A stretch of 59,199 nt of DNA from contig JAMPAY010000003.1 of the NCBI GenBank assembly GCA_023666945.1, forward strand, positions 1 to 59,199, in the 5' to 3' direction. Of this stretch, positions 50,678-59,199 are shown one piece after another. Source of the stretch: Paludibacter sp. GTDB taxonomy: Bacteria; Bacteroidota; Bacteroidia; Bacteroidales; Paludibacteraceae. The first letter of the stretch is position 1. Every line of letters starts with the position of its first letter. Below the pieces are notes generated by a model that was given only the letters and a program-made list of their open reading frames with translations, was not told where the DNA came from and did not search any database. The translations under genes and the position numbers were made by a program.

Positions 50678-51337
50678 ATGAAAACCGACAAACTCATATC
50701 ACCCTCATTGCTGTCCGCCGATTTTAGTTCATTAGGAAGCGAAATCGAAATGATAAATCGTAGTGCCGCTGATTGGTTTCATATTGACGTCATGGATGGA
50801 GTTTTCGTGCCTAACATATCTTTCGGCTTTCCCATTATGGAAGTTTTGAAGAAGTATGCACGTAAGCCTTTAGATGTACATCTTATGATTACACACCCCG
50901 AAAAATATGTAGAGCGGTTTGCCGATGCAGGAGCATGGAGCATTGGTTTTCATTTGGAGGCTGTGGATGACCCGCGTCCCATTCTCAATCAAATACGGGC
51001 AAAAGGATGCCGAACATGCCTTACTATCAATCCGGATATCGAAGTTGAACGACTGCAACCCTATTTAGCGGAAGTCGACATGATTTTGCTCATGTCGGTG
51101 TTTGCCGGATATGGAGGACAAAAGTTTATAGACACCACTTGGGAACGGTTGCGCAAACTCAAGTCGATGCTCACCAAAGCAGGATTGTCCACACTCATCG
51201 AAATAGATGGAGGGGTCAACAAACAAAACGCTCCGCTACTCTTCGAAGCGGGGGCAGACGTATTGGTTGCCGGAAGTTCCGTCTTCAAAGCAGCAGATCC
51301 CGAAAATGCCGTTTTAGAGTTAAAAGGATTGGCGTAG
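50678..51337 (+). CDS. rpe: Ribulose-phosphate 3-epimerase
   Basis: 219-residue TIM-barrel enzyme of the pentose phosphate pathway that interconverts ribulose 5-phosphate and xylulose 5-phosphate. Family motifs: SPSLLSADFSSLGSEI, WFHIDVMDGVFVPNISFG (metal-binding His-x-Asp), LDVHLMITHPEKYV, LLMSVFAGYGGQKFI and the phosphate-binding IEIDGGVNKQNAPLL. Length is normal. It has its own promoter and is followed 4 bp later by comEC, probably on one transcript. Identification is secure. Confidence 0.96.
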   Translation: MKTDKLISPSLLSADFSSLGSEIEMINRSAADWFHIDVMDGVFVPNISFGFPIMEVLKKYARKPLDVHLMITHPEKYVERFADAGAWSIGFHLEAVDDPRPILNQIRAKGCRTCLTINPDIEVERLQPYLAEVDMILLMSVFAGYGGQKFIDTTWERLRKLKSMLTKAGLSTLIEIDGGVNKQNAPLLFEAGADVLVAGSSVFKAADPENAVLELKGLA

Positions 51338-51341
51338 ACAC

Positions 51342-53405
51342 ATGCAACGTCTGCGCAATATCCCTTTTCTCATCCTGCTCATTCCACTCGTAGCAGGCAT
51401 ACTCTATGGATATTTTATTAAATCTGTTTCTCCCATTCTCTACTGCACTGTCACCATAAGTTGCCTCTTATGCTGTTTGGCTGCGTGCCTTATCCCCACT
51501 GCCCGCATACACCTATGTTCCATTGCACTACTATTGTTTTTACTGCTAACCGGTATTGTTCTCACCAAACATCAGTTACACACTTCCGATTACCATTATC
51601 CTTCCACGCCGTCTGTCTACCAAATACATCTGATCGGCATACCGCAACCGCGTGAACGCTCGGTCAGATGCGAAGCAGAAGTAGTACAATGTTTCCGAAA
51701 CGATACCATCACACCTATTCACAAACGCATACTCCTCTCTTTACAAAACGACACTGCCGCCAATCGATTGCAACAAGGCGATATTATTTTGCTACACACC
51801 ACCATTACCATGCCACACAATGGCAATCCCGACAGTTTCCGATACGACAACTATCTTCGACTGCAAGGCTTCTCCGGTTCTGCCTTTGGATATAGCGGTA
51901 CTTGGAATAAAATCGGACACCAACCCATACACACCCTTACAGCCAAAGCACAACAATGCCAACAAGCACTTGTACATACTCTCCGATTACAAGGTTTTTC
52001 CGAAAGGCAACTATCCGTCCTGACGGCTCTCTCATTGGGCTATCGTGATGAACTGGATAACGATACCAAACAACAATTCTCCAACGCCGGAGCCATGCAC
52101 GTCCTTGCCGTCAGCGGATTACATGTAGGCATCATCTATGGTGTACTGATGGGACTGCTCACTTGTTTCGGCATCTTTCCCGTACAATACCGGCAATACC
52201 ACCGTAGAGGCATCAATACACTCATCATCATTTTCTTTCTGTGGGCATACGCATTTCTTACGGGTATGTCACCCTCCGTATTGCGCAGTGCGCTCATGTT
52301 CTCACTGCTCTGTATCGGCAATGCACTCGAACGCGAATCCAACACCTACAACACCATTGCCGCATCTGCATTCATCACCCTTCTCATACACCCCCTCATG
52401 CTCTATAGTATCAGTTTCATCCTTAGTTATTCCGCAGTACTTGCCATTATACTGCTCATGCCTAAACTTTCAGCACTGATACATTTCCGATACCAACCCA
52501 TCCGATGGCTTTGGAATCTTATATGCCTTTCTATCGCCGCACAAGCAGGAACACTCCCATGGACGCTCTATTGGTTCGGACACACAAGCAACTTTTTCAT
52601 ACTCACAAACATACTTGTTGTTCCTTTGGCAGGATTCATCATCTACACCGTCCTTTTGCTATTCCTATTGATTGCCACACCATTGGCATGGGTACCGCTC
52701 TATCTGCTCAAAGTCGAAACTTTCATTCTCACCGCCGGGGTTGAGTTTATCGATCAACTACCCGGAGCGACCTCATCAGTGCCACTCACACTGCCTATGC
52801 TGTGGTGTTTGTGGGGAGCACTGATTTGTATTATCACAGCCTTCCTGCGACACAAAATCATACCGTTGGCAGGAGCAATGCTCTGCTGCATACTCCTACT
52901 ACTTTCCGCCTGTTGGCAAATAAAACAAACTGCCGATACACAACAACTCATCATCTGGAACAATTACAATAGCAATATATTGCTTTGTCAAAACGGTCGC
53001 AATTGCACACTCATCACCGACAATCCCGAACAAGCGCTACAAATCACTGCCACTTTCCGACAAAAACATATGTTCCGTCAACCTCACGTACAAGACATTT
53101 CTTCACAATCGCTCTATTCTTTTCAGTATCAAGGAAACGATTTCCTCCTCATACGCGATTCGGTACTTTGTAACAAACAAACTGACACACCACTATCCAT
53201 CGACAACCTTCTTCTCGGCGACATCGGAAAAATAAGCCTTGAACAATTGTTAACCATTTGCGAACCAAAACAAATAATACTCCTTTCCACCCTGAAATCA
53301 TGGAAATCCCGGCAACTGCAAACAGCCTTACAAGAACAACACATACCTTATCACGACATGCACCGCGGAGCACTCCAATACAACAACGCACACTCCCACC
53401 ACTAA
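51342..53405 (+). CDS. ComEC/Rec2-family DNA uptake channel
   Basis: 687-residue polytopic membrane protein. The N-terminal DUF4131/OB region (to about 200) includes IILLHTTITMPHNGNPDSFRYDNYLRLQG, and the Competence domain starts with SNAGAMHVLAVSGLHVGIIYGVL, the diagnostic segment, with TGMSPSVLRSALMFSL after it. About ten hydrophobic helices lie between residues 5 and 530. The C-terminal part is short and lacks a visible metallo-beta-lactamase His cluster, as in many Bacteroidetes homologues. ComEC carries single-stranded DNA across the inner membrane. It is followed by xseA and a ComEA-like gene. Confidence 0.88.
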   Translation: MQRLRNIPFLILLIPLVAGILYGYFIKSVSPILYCTVTISCLLCCLAACLIPTARIHLCSIALLLFLLLTGIVLTKHQLHTSDYHYPSTPSVYQIHLIGIPQPRERSVRCEAEVVQCFRNDTITPIHKRILLSLQNDTAANRLQQGDIILLHTTITMPHNGNPDSFRYDNYLRLQGFSGSAFGYSGTWNKIGHQPIHTLTAKAQQCQQALVHTLRLQGFSERQLSVLTALSLGYRDELDNDTKQQFSNAGAMHVLAVSGLHVGIIYGVLMGLLTCFGIFPVQYRQYHRRGINTLIIIFFLWAYAFLTGMSPSVLRSALMFSLLCIGNALERESNTYNTIAASAFITLLIHPLMLYSISFILSYSAVLAIILLMPKLSALIHFRYQPIRWLWNLICLSIAAQAGTLPWTLYWFGHTSNFFILTNILVVPLAGFIIYTVLLLFLLIATPLAWVPLYLLKVETFILTAGVEFIDQLPGATSSVPLTLPMLWCLWGALICIITAFLRHKIIPLAGAMLCCILLLLSACWQIKQTADTQQLIIWNNYNSNILLCQNGRNCTLITDNPEQALQITATFRQKHMFRQPHVQDISSQSLYSFQYQGNDFLLIRDSVLCNKQTDTPLSIDNLLLGDIGKISLEQLLTICEPKQIILLSTLKSWKSRQLQTALQEQHIPYHDMHRGALQYNNAHSHH

Positions 53406-53593
53406 CCCGCAAATCACCACTACATTTTACCTTGCATACTGTTTTCGTATTTCCTTCATCTGATGAGTAATTGGTAAAGCACAATACATCGAACATTCCC
53501 TGACCAACCATCAACAGGCTACATAACGAACACAACATAAACGAATTTAAGGAGGAGTTTCTACGGAAGTACATCTGCAATCCTGTCTTACAC

Positions 53594-53624
53594 TTTGATT
53601 TCTCAACTCTTTTGCGTATCTTTG
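53594..53624 (+). promoter_or_regulatory. Promoter of xseA
   Basis: TTTG (53594-53597), a 19-bp spacer and TATCTTTG (53617-53624), 11 bp before the ATG at 53636. It overlaps a possible TTG start at 53612, arguing against the longer reading. The remaining gap 53406-53593 shows no gene. Confidence 0.72.
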
Positions 53625-53635
53625 CGCAATCGTTT

Positions 53636-54805
53636 ATGGAACATACACATACATATTCTTTGTCCGAACTATGCCAACAAGTTACCGAAACATTAGAATA
53701 CGCATTTCAAAACAACTGTTGGGTAAAGGCTGAGATTGGAAGTCTGCAAGAAAAAGGAGGACACTGCTATATCGAACTGATTGAAAAAAGCAATAGCGGA
53801 AGCCTATTGGCTGCAAAAATACGAGCTAATTGTTGGGCAAATACCTACAGCATGCTCTCCGCATTCTTTCGCCATGAAGTAGGAGAACCCTTGCGGAGTG
53901 GTATGCAAGTACTGCTTGAAGGAAACATCCATTTTCATCCCGTCTATGGTATCAGTTTTCAAATCATAGGTATTGACCCGACTTATACTGTAGGAGCCGT
54001 TGCCAAACAAAGACAACTCACCATTGAACGCTTGCAAGCAGAAGGTGTATTCGACATGAACAAGCAACTCACGCTTCCCTCGCTGCTCAAACAAATTGCC
54101 GTCATCTCGGCTCCCGAGGCAGCAGGATATGGCGATTTCTGCGACCAACTGCACAACAATACATTCCACTTCCAATTCTTCACACAACTATTCCCCGCCA
54201 TTATGCAAGGCGACCGTGCCGGACTATCCATCATTAACGCACTCAGCGAGATATTTCGTCAGGAACAGCATTTCCAAGCAGTAGTTATCATACGAGGTGG
54301 TGGGGCTAATTCCGATTTACATTGTTTCGATAGTTACGAATTGGCAGCCTGCTGCGCACAATTTCCGCTGCCCGTCATCGCAGGTATAGGGCATCAAAGA
54401 GATGTTTCCATTGTCGACATGGTCGTTCACACCTCTGTCAAAACACCAACAGCTGCCGCAGAATTCCTCATCAATCAAAGACTTCTGCAACAAGAAAGAC
54501 TCACCACACTTGCCAACCGACTCTCTACGGCATGCCGACAACGAGTTATACAAGATAAACATGTACTCGAAAAAAAGCGACTGCAACTCTCCGTTGTTTT
54601 CAATAATAGCATTCGCAAAGAACAAAATAAACTCACACTCATAGAACAAACCATCGCGCTCCACTCTCCCGAGAAAATCTACCGAATGGGGTACACGCTC
54701 ACAAAATGCAATGGGAACATTCTACGCAATGCAACTGATATACAATCGGGCGACCGTCTGATCACTGAGTTTCACGATGGAACGGTTACCTCTATCGCAC
54801 AATAG
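53636..54805 (+). CDS. xseA: Exodeoxyribonuclease VII large subunit
   Basis: 389 residues from the ATG at 53636. The N-terminal OB domain (TYSLSELCQQVTETLE, NNCWVKAEIGSL, GGHCYIELIEK) is followed by the catalytic domain with QRQLTIERLQAEGVFDMNKQ-like segment, IAVISAPEAAGYGDF, VVIIRGGGANSDLHCFDSYELA and VIAGIGHQRDVSIVDMV. Exo VII degrades single-stranded DNA. The small subunit gene xseB, often adjacent, is not found here; the next gene is the ComEA-like protein directly after the stop. The standard reaction needs XseB, which must be elsewhere or missing. Confidence 0.92.
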   Translation: MEHTHTYSLSELCQQVTETLEYAFQNNCWVKAEIGSLQEKGGHCYIELIEKSNSGSLLAAKIRANCWANTYSMLSAFFRHEVGEPLRSGMQVLLEGNIHFHPVYGISFQIIGIDPTYTVGAVAKQRQLTIERLQAEGVFDMNKQLTLPSLLKQIAVISAPEAAGYGDFCDQLHNNTFHFQFFTQLFPAIMQGDRAGLSIINALSEIFRQEQHFQAVVIIRGGGANSDLHCFDSYELAACCAQFPLPVIAGIGHQRDVSIVDMVVHTSVKTPTAAAEFLINQRLLQQERLTTLANRLSTACRQRVIQDKHVLEKKRLQLSVVFNNSIRKEQNKLTLIEQTIALHSPEKIYRMGYTLTKCNGNILRNATDIQSGDRLITEFHDGTVTSIAQ

Positions 54806-55708
54806 ATGCACAAACAACATCCACATAACACTTGGCTCACACCGCAGCAACTTATCGGAGCACTTATCCTGCTCATCTTGTGTGCCGGAATTATCATGGC
54901 TGTCTGCCTACTGCATCACGCACTGCAACAACCGTCCGATCACGATACACTTGTTTTAACGCAACAAAAGGCTATACAATTGGAGAATAGCCTCAAAGAG
55001 AGACAAACCAACTACGAAAAGAAATACTATCGCTATCAAACAGACACCATCACCCTAACCTTACAACCATTCGACCCCAACACGGCAGACAGCCTTACAC
55101 TGCGGCAACTCGGACTACCGGCATGGATGATAAAAAACATCATGAACTATAGAGCCAAAGGCGGATGCTTTCGAACAAAAGAATCCTTTCTGAAAGTTTA
55201 TGGAATGACCACCGAACGCTACACTCTGTTAGAACCCTATATCACCATCGACACTACATTATTACCGCAGCAACATGCATTCAGCCAAACCTTCCCGATA
55301 AAGAAAGACACTATCATCGACCTCAATGCCTGCGACACTGCATCCTTGCAACTGATTCGAGGCATCGGACATTATAAAGCCATGCAAATCATACGCTATC
55401 GCCAACAACTCGGAGGATACGCCACACCTGCACAACTCCTCGAAATCAAAGAAATACAACCTTTGCCCGACACTATCCTTCGCTCATTCTTTGCTTGTAC
55501 CGATTCTATTCATCCCATACGGGTCAATCATTCACGCACCGAACAACTGCAACGCCATCCCTATCTGTCTTTTACACAAGCAAAAGCACTTTACGAACTT
55601 CGCCGCGAATTGTTCCGCTTGCATAGTATCGACCAACTACACAACTTAGAGTGCTTTACCGATACCGACATTCTTCGTCTACAACCCTATCTCTCTTTCG
55701 AAGACTGA
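54806..55708 (+). CDS. ComEA-like helix-hairpin-helix protein
   Basis: 300 residues with one N-terminal membrane helix (LIGALILLILCAGIIMAVCL, about 14-33) and a periplasmic part with repeated helix-hairpin-helix units: FDPNTADSLTLRQLGLPAWM plus IMNYRAKGGCFRTKESFLKV, and DLNACDTASLQLIRGIGHYK plus IIRYRQQLGGYATPAQLLEI, and a weaker third near the end. HHH units bind DNA backbone; ComEA is the DNA receptor in competence. Placement after comEC and xseA supports DNA uptake or processing. It starts immediately after the xseA stop and ends 23 bp before convergent ctpA. Confidence 0.85.
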   Translation: MHKQHPHNTWLTPQQLIGALILLILCAGIIMAVCLLHHALQQPSDHDTLVLTQQKAIQLENSLKERQTNYEKKYYRYQTDTITLTLQPFDPNTADSLTLRQLGLPAWMIKNIMNYRAKGGCFRTKESFLKVYGMTTERYTLLEPYITIDTTLLPQQHAFSQTFPIKKDTIIDLNACDTASLQLIRGIGHYKAMQIIRYRQQLGGYATPAQLLEIKEIQPLPDTILRSFFACTDSIHPIRVNHSRTEQLQRHPYLSFTQAKALYELRRELFRLHSIDQLHNLECFTDTDILRLQPYLSFED

Positions 55709-55731
55709 TCGCACCGCCAACGATGCTTCAC

Positions 55732-57327
55732 TTAGCGTGTCAGTTCCTCCACTGCACGCCGGGTTATCTCATCATCACGTTCAAACAACGGGAAGAATCC
55801 CTCATCACCCAATATATTACGCACAATATAGGCATTCACCAAACGAGTTAATAACGGCTTGCTCTTGCTCAATTGCTCCGGAGCAGGTTCCACTCCCTTA
55901 TCCTTACAAAAACGAACAAATTCAGGCAACCAATTTTGCTTATTGAGCAGACGCTCCAACTCCTGCCAAGTCTTGCAAGCCGACAACTCTGCACGATGAC
56001 GATCCGAATACTGATAGGCAAACTGATATGTATATGCACGATTCACTACTTGGTTGTAATAAGGGGTATTCAGTGTCGTATCCCGACCGATAAAAATATC
56101 CGGCATTATGCCCCCGCCTCCATGTACTACCTTACCCGACTTTGTATAATAAAGCGTCGTATCTGCAATGTTTATACTGTCTGCACTATAAAACTCGCCA
56201 TGTTCAAAGCGATCAAGCAGTTCTTTGTTATAATCATCTGCCTTACCCAACGTATAAGGTTTCTGAATACAACGACCCGATGGAGTATAATAGCGGGCTA
56301 TTGTCAGACGCATTGCTGAGCCATCGCTAAACGGCAACTGTTGTTGCACCAAACCTTTACCGAAACTACGTCTGCCTATTATCAACGCACGGTCATTATC
56401 TTGCATCGCGCCGGCAAATATCTCGCTGGCTGAAGCCGAAAATCCGTCTATCAATACCACCAATGGAACATTGCGGAAACGCCCCAAACCATTGGCATGT
56501 GCCTCATAGCGAGGATAAGAACGCCCCTCGGCATATACGATCATGTCACCTGCATTCAAAAATTCATTCGCCATCTTTATCGCCTGATCCATATACCCCC
56601 CTGAGTTCTCACGCAAATCCACTATATAACTCTCTGCTCCTTGCGCTTTCAAACTGACCAATGCCGTCATAAACTCGGCATAAGTGTTTTCGCCAAACTT
56701 GCTCACACGCACAAAGCCTACTTTCGGAGCCGCCAAAAACGAGGCATCCACTGCATGCACCGGTATATCACCGCGAGTTACGGTAAATTCCAATAATTCT
56801 TGTGCACCTGCACGCACTATACCAAGTTTCACATTTGTACCCTTCGGACCACGCAACGTACGCATAACACGCTCGTTGTTAATAGTCTTACCTACAAATA
56901 CCGAGTCGTCCACCATCACTATCTTATCACCTGCCAATATGCCTACTCCCTCGCTCGGACCACCGCTTATAACCGCAACTATGCTTATCGTATCGTTCAG
57001 AATACTGAACTGAACACCTATACCCGAAAACGTACTTTCCAATTCCGAATTTATTATCTCCAAATCTTTCTTCGGAATATACGAAGAATGAGGATCTAAC
57101 TTATTGACAATATCAATCATCACCTCCTCCGTTAAACTATCCACATCTATCTCATCCACATAAGACGATGCCATATAGTTCATCAACTCATCCACTTTCG
57201 AATTGCTTATGCCTATATTACGAAAGTTAAAACGTTGCGCATTCGCACAACCGGAAACACAAAAACCCATGCCAAAGCCTATACAAAGACTCAGCACCAT
57301 AAATGTGGGTAAAAGATATTTCTTCAT
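55732..57327 (-). CDS. C-terminal processing protease (S41 family, CtpA/Prc type)
   Basis: 531 residues with an N-terminal signal or lipoprotein-like segment (KKYLLPTFMVLSLCIGFGMG; VSGC at 24-27). An N-terminal helical part (VDELMNYMASSYVDEIDVDSL) leads to a PDZ domain (about 95-185, GIGVQFSIL) and the S41 core: DLRENSGGYMDQAI, then GFSASASEIFAGAMQD with catalytic Ser299, and RSFGKGLVQQQ with Lys324, 25 residues apart as in Prc. Such proteases trim or degrade envelope proteins from the C-terminus. It is the last gene of the mpl-dCMP deaminase-ctpA run, 8 bp after the deaminase. Confidence 0.92.
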   Translation of the reverse strand: MKKYLLPTFMVLSLCIGFGMGFCVSGCANAQRFNFRNIGISNSKVDELMNYMASSYVDEIDVDSLTEEVMIDIVNKLDPHSSYIPKKDLEIINSELESTFSGIGVQFSILNDTISIVAVISGGPSEGVGILAGDKIVMVDDSVFVGKTINNERVMRTLRGPKGTNVKLGIVRAGAQELLEFTVTRGDIPVHAVDASFLAAPKVGFVRVSKFGENTYAEFMTALVSLKAQGAESYIVDLRENSGGYMDQAIKMANEFLNAGDMIVYAEGRSYPRYEAHANGLGRFRNVPLVVLIDGFSASASEIFAGAMQDNDRALIIGRRSFGKGLVQQQLPFSDGSAMRLTIARYYTPSGRCIQKPYTLGKADDYNKELLDRFEHGEFYSADSINIADTTLYYTKSGKVVHGGGGIMPDIFIGRDTTLNTPYYNQVVNRAYTYQFAYQYSDRHRAELSACKTWQELERLLNKQNWLPEFVRFCKDKGVEPAPEQLSKSKPLLTRLVNAYIVRNILGDEGFFPLFERDDEITRRAVEELTR

Positions 57328-57335
57328 ATTCTAAG

Positions 57336-57755
57336 TTATTGTTCAGGTAAATACAATGTTTCTATGCCAGCTCGCTGCAGCAGTTCTACACCATCCAGCA
57401 GTCTGTATTGTTCGCCATACACCACACGACGTATGCCTGCTTGTATTATCAGTTTGGCACACTCCACACACGGAGAAGCCGTTACATACAACGTCGCTCC
57501 CTCCGAGGAGTTACTCGAACGAGCCACTTTGGTTATCGCATTCGCTTCTGCATGAAGCACATAAGGCAACGACACATTCCGCTCGTCCTCACACAAATTC
57601 GGGAAACCCGATGGAGTTCCGTTATAGCCATCGGAGATTATCATCTGATTTTTCACCAATAGCGCACCCACCTGACGGCGTACACAATACGAGTTCTCCG
57701 CCCATATACGCGCCATCTTCATATAGCGTAAGTCTGTCTTTGTTTGTTTATCCAT
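57336..57755 (-). CDS. Deoxycytidylate (dCMP) deaminase family protein
   Basis: 139-residue zinc deaminase. The zinc and catalytic site is intact: LHAEANAIT (His68, Glu70) and SPCVECAKLI (Cys96, Cys99). NSYCVRRQVGALLVKNQMIISDGYNGTPSGFPN is the dCMP-deaminase/ComEB form of the N-terminus (about residues 21-53). The enzyme would supply dUMP for thymidylate synthesis. The ComEB relation is by sequence only; a competence role is not implied. Its start overlaps the mpl stop by 8 bp, and ctpA follows at 8 bp. Confidence 0.9.
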   Translation of the reverse strand: MDKQTKTDLRYMKMARIWAENSYCVRRQVGALLVKNQMIISDGYNGTPSGFPNLCEDERNVSLPYVLHAEANAITKVARSSNSSEGATLYVTASPCVECAKLIIQAGIRRVVYGEQYRLLDGVELLQRAGIETLYLPEQ

Positions 57756-59118
57756 GGTTTTCTCGGCTAATCAACTCATTTGCAAATGTTGGAATATCCA
57801 TTCCGTCATACGTACCGGAGGTCATCAATAGCAATACACTATCCGTATAATCCATCTCTCGCAATACATCGCGCAACAAGGCTGCATCGGTCAATACGGT
57901 TACGTTATCTGTTCCAAACGCCTTGCGTACATCTTCTTTATCTATCGGAACAAGACGCTTGTGAGCAATCACTTTCGGATTAAAATACACAAATGCCACA
58001 TCGGCTTCCGACATACAGTCTTTATACTGAGGCAGAAAATCTGCCATTAACGATGAAAACGTATGCAATTCCATGCAGGCTATCACCCTGCGTTTCGGAT
58101 ACTGTTCTCTCACCGCATTTACAGTAGCACGCAACTTGCTTGGCGAATGTGCGAAATCCTTATACGCCACACTATTCCCTTTCTCTGCCACTTTCTCCAA
58201 ACGATTGCTCGCACCCGTAAAATCCGACACGGCACGATAGAAATCCGCAGCATTTATACCGATTTGTGCGCAGGCCAACTGAGCAGCATGCATATTCTGC
58301 AAATTATGTCTGCCGAATACCTTTAAAGGAACACGTTCTTCACCAATATAGGTCACTCCTTGCTCTATCGTAAATGCTGGAGTATCATAACCAATACACT
58401 GCAAATCTTCTCTTGCATGTGCGGCTATACCGCACAATTCCTTATCGCCCTTATAATAGATTAACTTGCCCGCAGGTTCCATCAAACCGACAAACTGCCG
58501 AAACGTATCCACATATTTCTCAAAAGTAGGGAACACGTTTATATGATCCCACGCTATACCGGTCAGTATCGCCACATGCGGATGATACCAATGAAATTTG
58601 CTCCGCAAGTCCAACGGAGACGTCAGATATTCATCTCCCTCAAATACGGCATACTTCGCTGTCGTCGAAAGGCGCACCATCGTATCGAACCCTGCTATCT
58701 GCGCACCCACCATATAGTCGGTCTCTATTCCCAATTTTCGTAACACATAGAGTATCATCGCTGTGGTGGTCGTTTTTCCATGCGAACCGCCTACCACTAT
58801 ACGCGTTTTGTCTTTCGTCTGCTCATACAAGTATTCAGGAAACGAATAGATGCGTATCCCTAATTCTTTCGCACGCAACAATTCCGGATTATCCTCACGA
58901 GCATGCATACCCAATATCACGGCATCCGTATCTTCCGTAATACGCTCCGGATGCCAACCGGGTTCTGCGGGCAACAACCCTTTCGCAGCCAACCGACTCC
59001 GTGCCGGATCAAATATCTCATCATCACTGCCCGTTACCTTATATCCGGGTTTCGATGCCACCGCCAATGCCAAGTTATGCATGGCGGCACCGCCTATCGC
59101 TATAAAGTGAATATTCAT
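57748..59118 (-). CDS. mpl: UDP-MurNAc:L-Ala-gamma-D-Glu-mDAP ligase (Mpl)
   Basis: 456-residue Mur ligase that joins a recycled cell-wall tripeptide to UDP-MurNAc. The N-terminal Rossmann motif is HFIAIGGAAMHNLALA (4-19), and the ATP loop is VGGSHGKTTTTAMI (109-122). EGDEYLTSPLDLRSKFHWYHP and GIAWDHINVFP match Mpl over MurC. The C-terminal domain has NRLEKVAEKG and DFAHSPSKLRATV (the ligase DFAHSP motif), then CMELHTFSS. It points to peptidoglycan recycling. It is the first visible gene of a minus run with dCMP deaminase and ctpA. Confidence 0.92.
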   Translation of the reverse strand: MNIHFIAIGGAAMHNLALAVASKPGYKVTGSDDEIFDPARSRLAAKGLLPAEPGWHPERITEDTDAVILGMHAREDNPELLRAKELGIRIYSFPEYLYEQTKDKTRIVVGGSHGKTTTTAMILYVLRKLGIETDYMVGAQIAGFDTMVRLSTTAKYAVFEGDEYLTSPLDLRSKFHWYHPHVAILTGIAWDHINVFPTFEKYVDTFRQFVGLMEPAGKLIYYKGDKELCGIAAHAREDLQCIGYDTPAFTIEQGVTYIGEERVPLKVFGRHNLQNMHAAQLACAQIGINAADFYRAVSDFTGASNRLEKVAEKGNSVAYKDFAHSPSKLRATVNAVREQYPKRRVIACMELHTFSSLMADFLPQYKDCMSEADVAFVYFNPKVIAHKRLVPIDKEDVRKAFGTDNVTVLTDAALLRDVLREMDYTDSVLLLMTSGTYDGMDIPTFANELISRENHG

Positions 59119-59137
59119 CTGTATCGTCCTTTGCTTG

Positions 59138-59199
59138 TCAAAAACTCCATGTCACACCAGCAACAAAATTTATGCCTTGTGTCTGATAACCGTAAAACA
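59138..59199 (-). CDS. 3' end of an outer-membrane beta-barrel gene (partial)
   Basis: Read on the minus strand, the last 62 bases encode FYGYQTQGINFVAGVTWSF followed by TGA at 59140-59138. The final strand with alternating hydrophobics and a C-terminal Phe is the insertion signal typical of outer-membrane barrels. The gene continues beyond the window, so the family is unknown. The stop is 19 bp before the mpl start, so they may share a transcript. Confidence 0.65.
   Translation of the reverse strand, partial: FYGYQTQGINFVAGVTWSF

Overview
The window reads as a chromosomal segment of a member of the order Bacteroidales (phylum Bacteroidota). The evidence is the family content (LpxC-FabZ fusion, DUF4270, DUF5686, DUF6242 and GldB-like lipoproteins, a short primary sigma factor without region 1.1, Bacteroides-type malate dehydrogenase, an RprY-like regulator) and repeated promoters of the Bacteroidetes form TTG-N19/20-TAnnTTTG instead of -35/-10 boxes. 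Genus cannot be fixed from the sequence. No rRNA, insertion sequence, CRISPR array, phage or integrase was seen. Most of the window is housekeeping.

Layout. 0-4 kb: nadB, a Dabb-domain protein and a secreted pectate lyase. 4-10 kb: rpmH, then rbfA, a LolC/E-type permease, a lipoprotein, xerD and a DUF5686 outer-membrane protein. 10-13.3 kb: tsaE, a LolD-type ATPase, a GldB-like lipoprotein and sufS. 13.3-16.1 kb (minus): a helix-hairpin-helix outer-membrane protein and a PorV/PorQ-like barrel. 16.1-17.4 kb: a mostly non-coding stretch with tRNA-Arg(UCU), two disrupted small ORFs and an 11-bp tandem repeat. 17.4-22.1 kb: HtrA/DegQ protease, the primary sigma factor, a beta-barrel protein and an HD phosphohydrolase. 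22.1-31.3 kb: lpxD, lpxC-fabZ and lpxA (lipid A), glnS, an HsdR_N nuclease-like protein, phoH, ansA and pepD. 31.4-33.7 kb (minus): a DUF4270 lipoprotein and a short GT5 protein. 34.2-37.6 kb: panC, pdxB and proS. 37.6-39.7 kb (minus): an LTA-synthase/sulfatase-family protein with a long structured leader. 39.9-49.7 kb: mdh, then gcvH and hup (minus), rhomboid protease, an EEP-family protein, a DUF6242 lipoprotein (minus), 5-formyl-THF cyclo-ligase, an unknown protein (minus), and tlpA-ddl-polyprenyl synthase (minus). 49.9-59.2 kb: an orphan response regulator, rpe, comEC, xseA and a ComEA-like protein; then mpl, dCMP deaminase and ctpA (minus); and the last codons of an outer-membrane barrel protein at the right edge.

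Many genes serve the envelope: lipid A (lpx), peptidoglycan (ddl, mpl, polyprenyl synthase), lipoprotein export (LolC/E and LolD types in separate operons), proteolysis (HtrA, CtpA, rhomboid) and several barrels. ComEC, a ComEA-like protein and a second HHH protein suggest DNA uptake capacity.

The least explained signals are non-genic. They are: (1) a dispersed intergenic element built on an 11-bp tandem repeat, at about 105-137, 17090-17133 and 33896-33928; (2) a domain of strong A+C over G+T bias on the plus strand at about 23.5-29.8 kb, including 137 nt with no G; (3) a promoter-linked, highly self-complementary region at 39420-39692; and (4) two small disrupted ORFs next to tRNA-Arg, one with a slippery A8 run and one with an in-frame amber codon.
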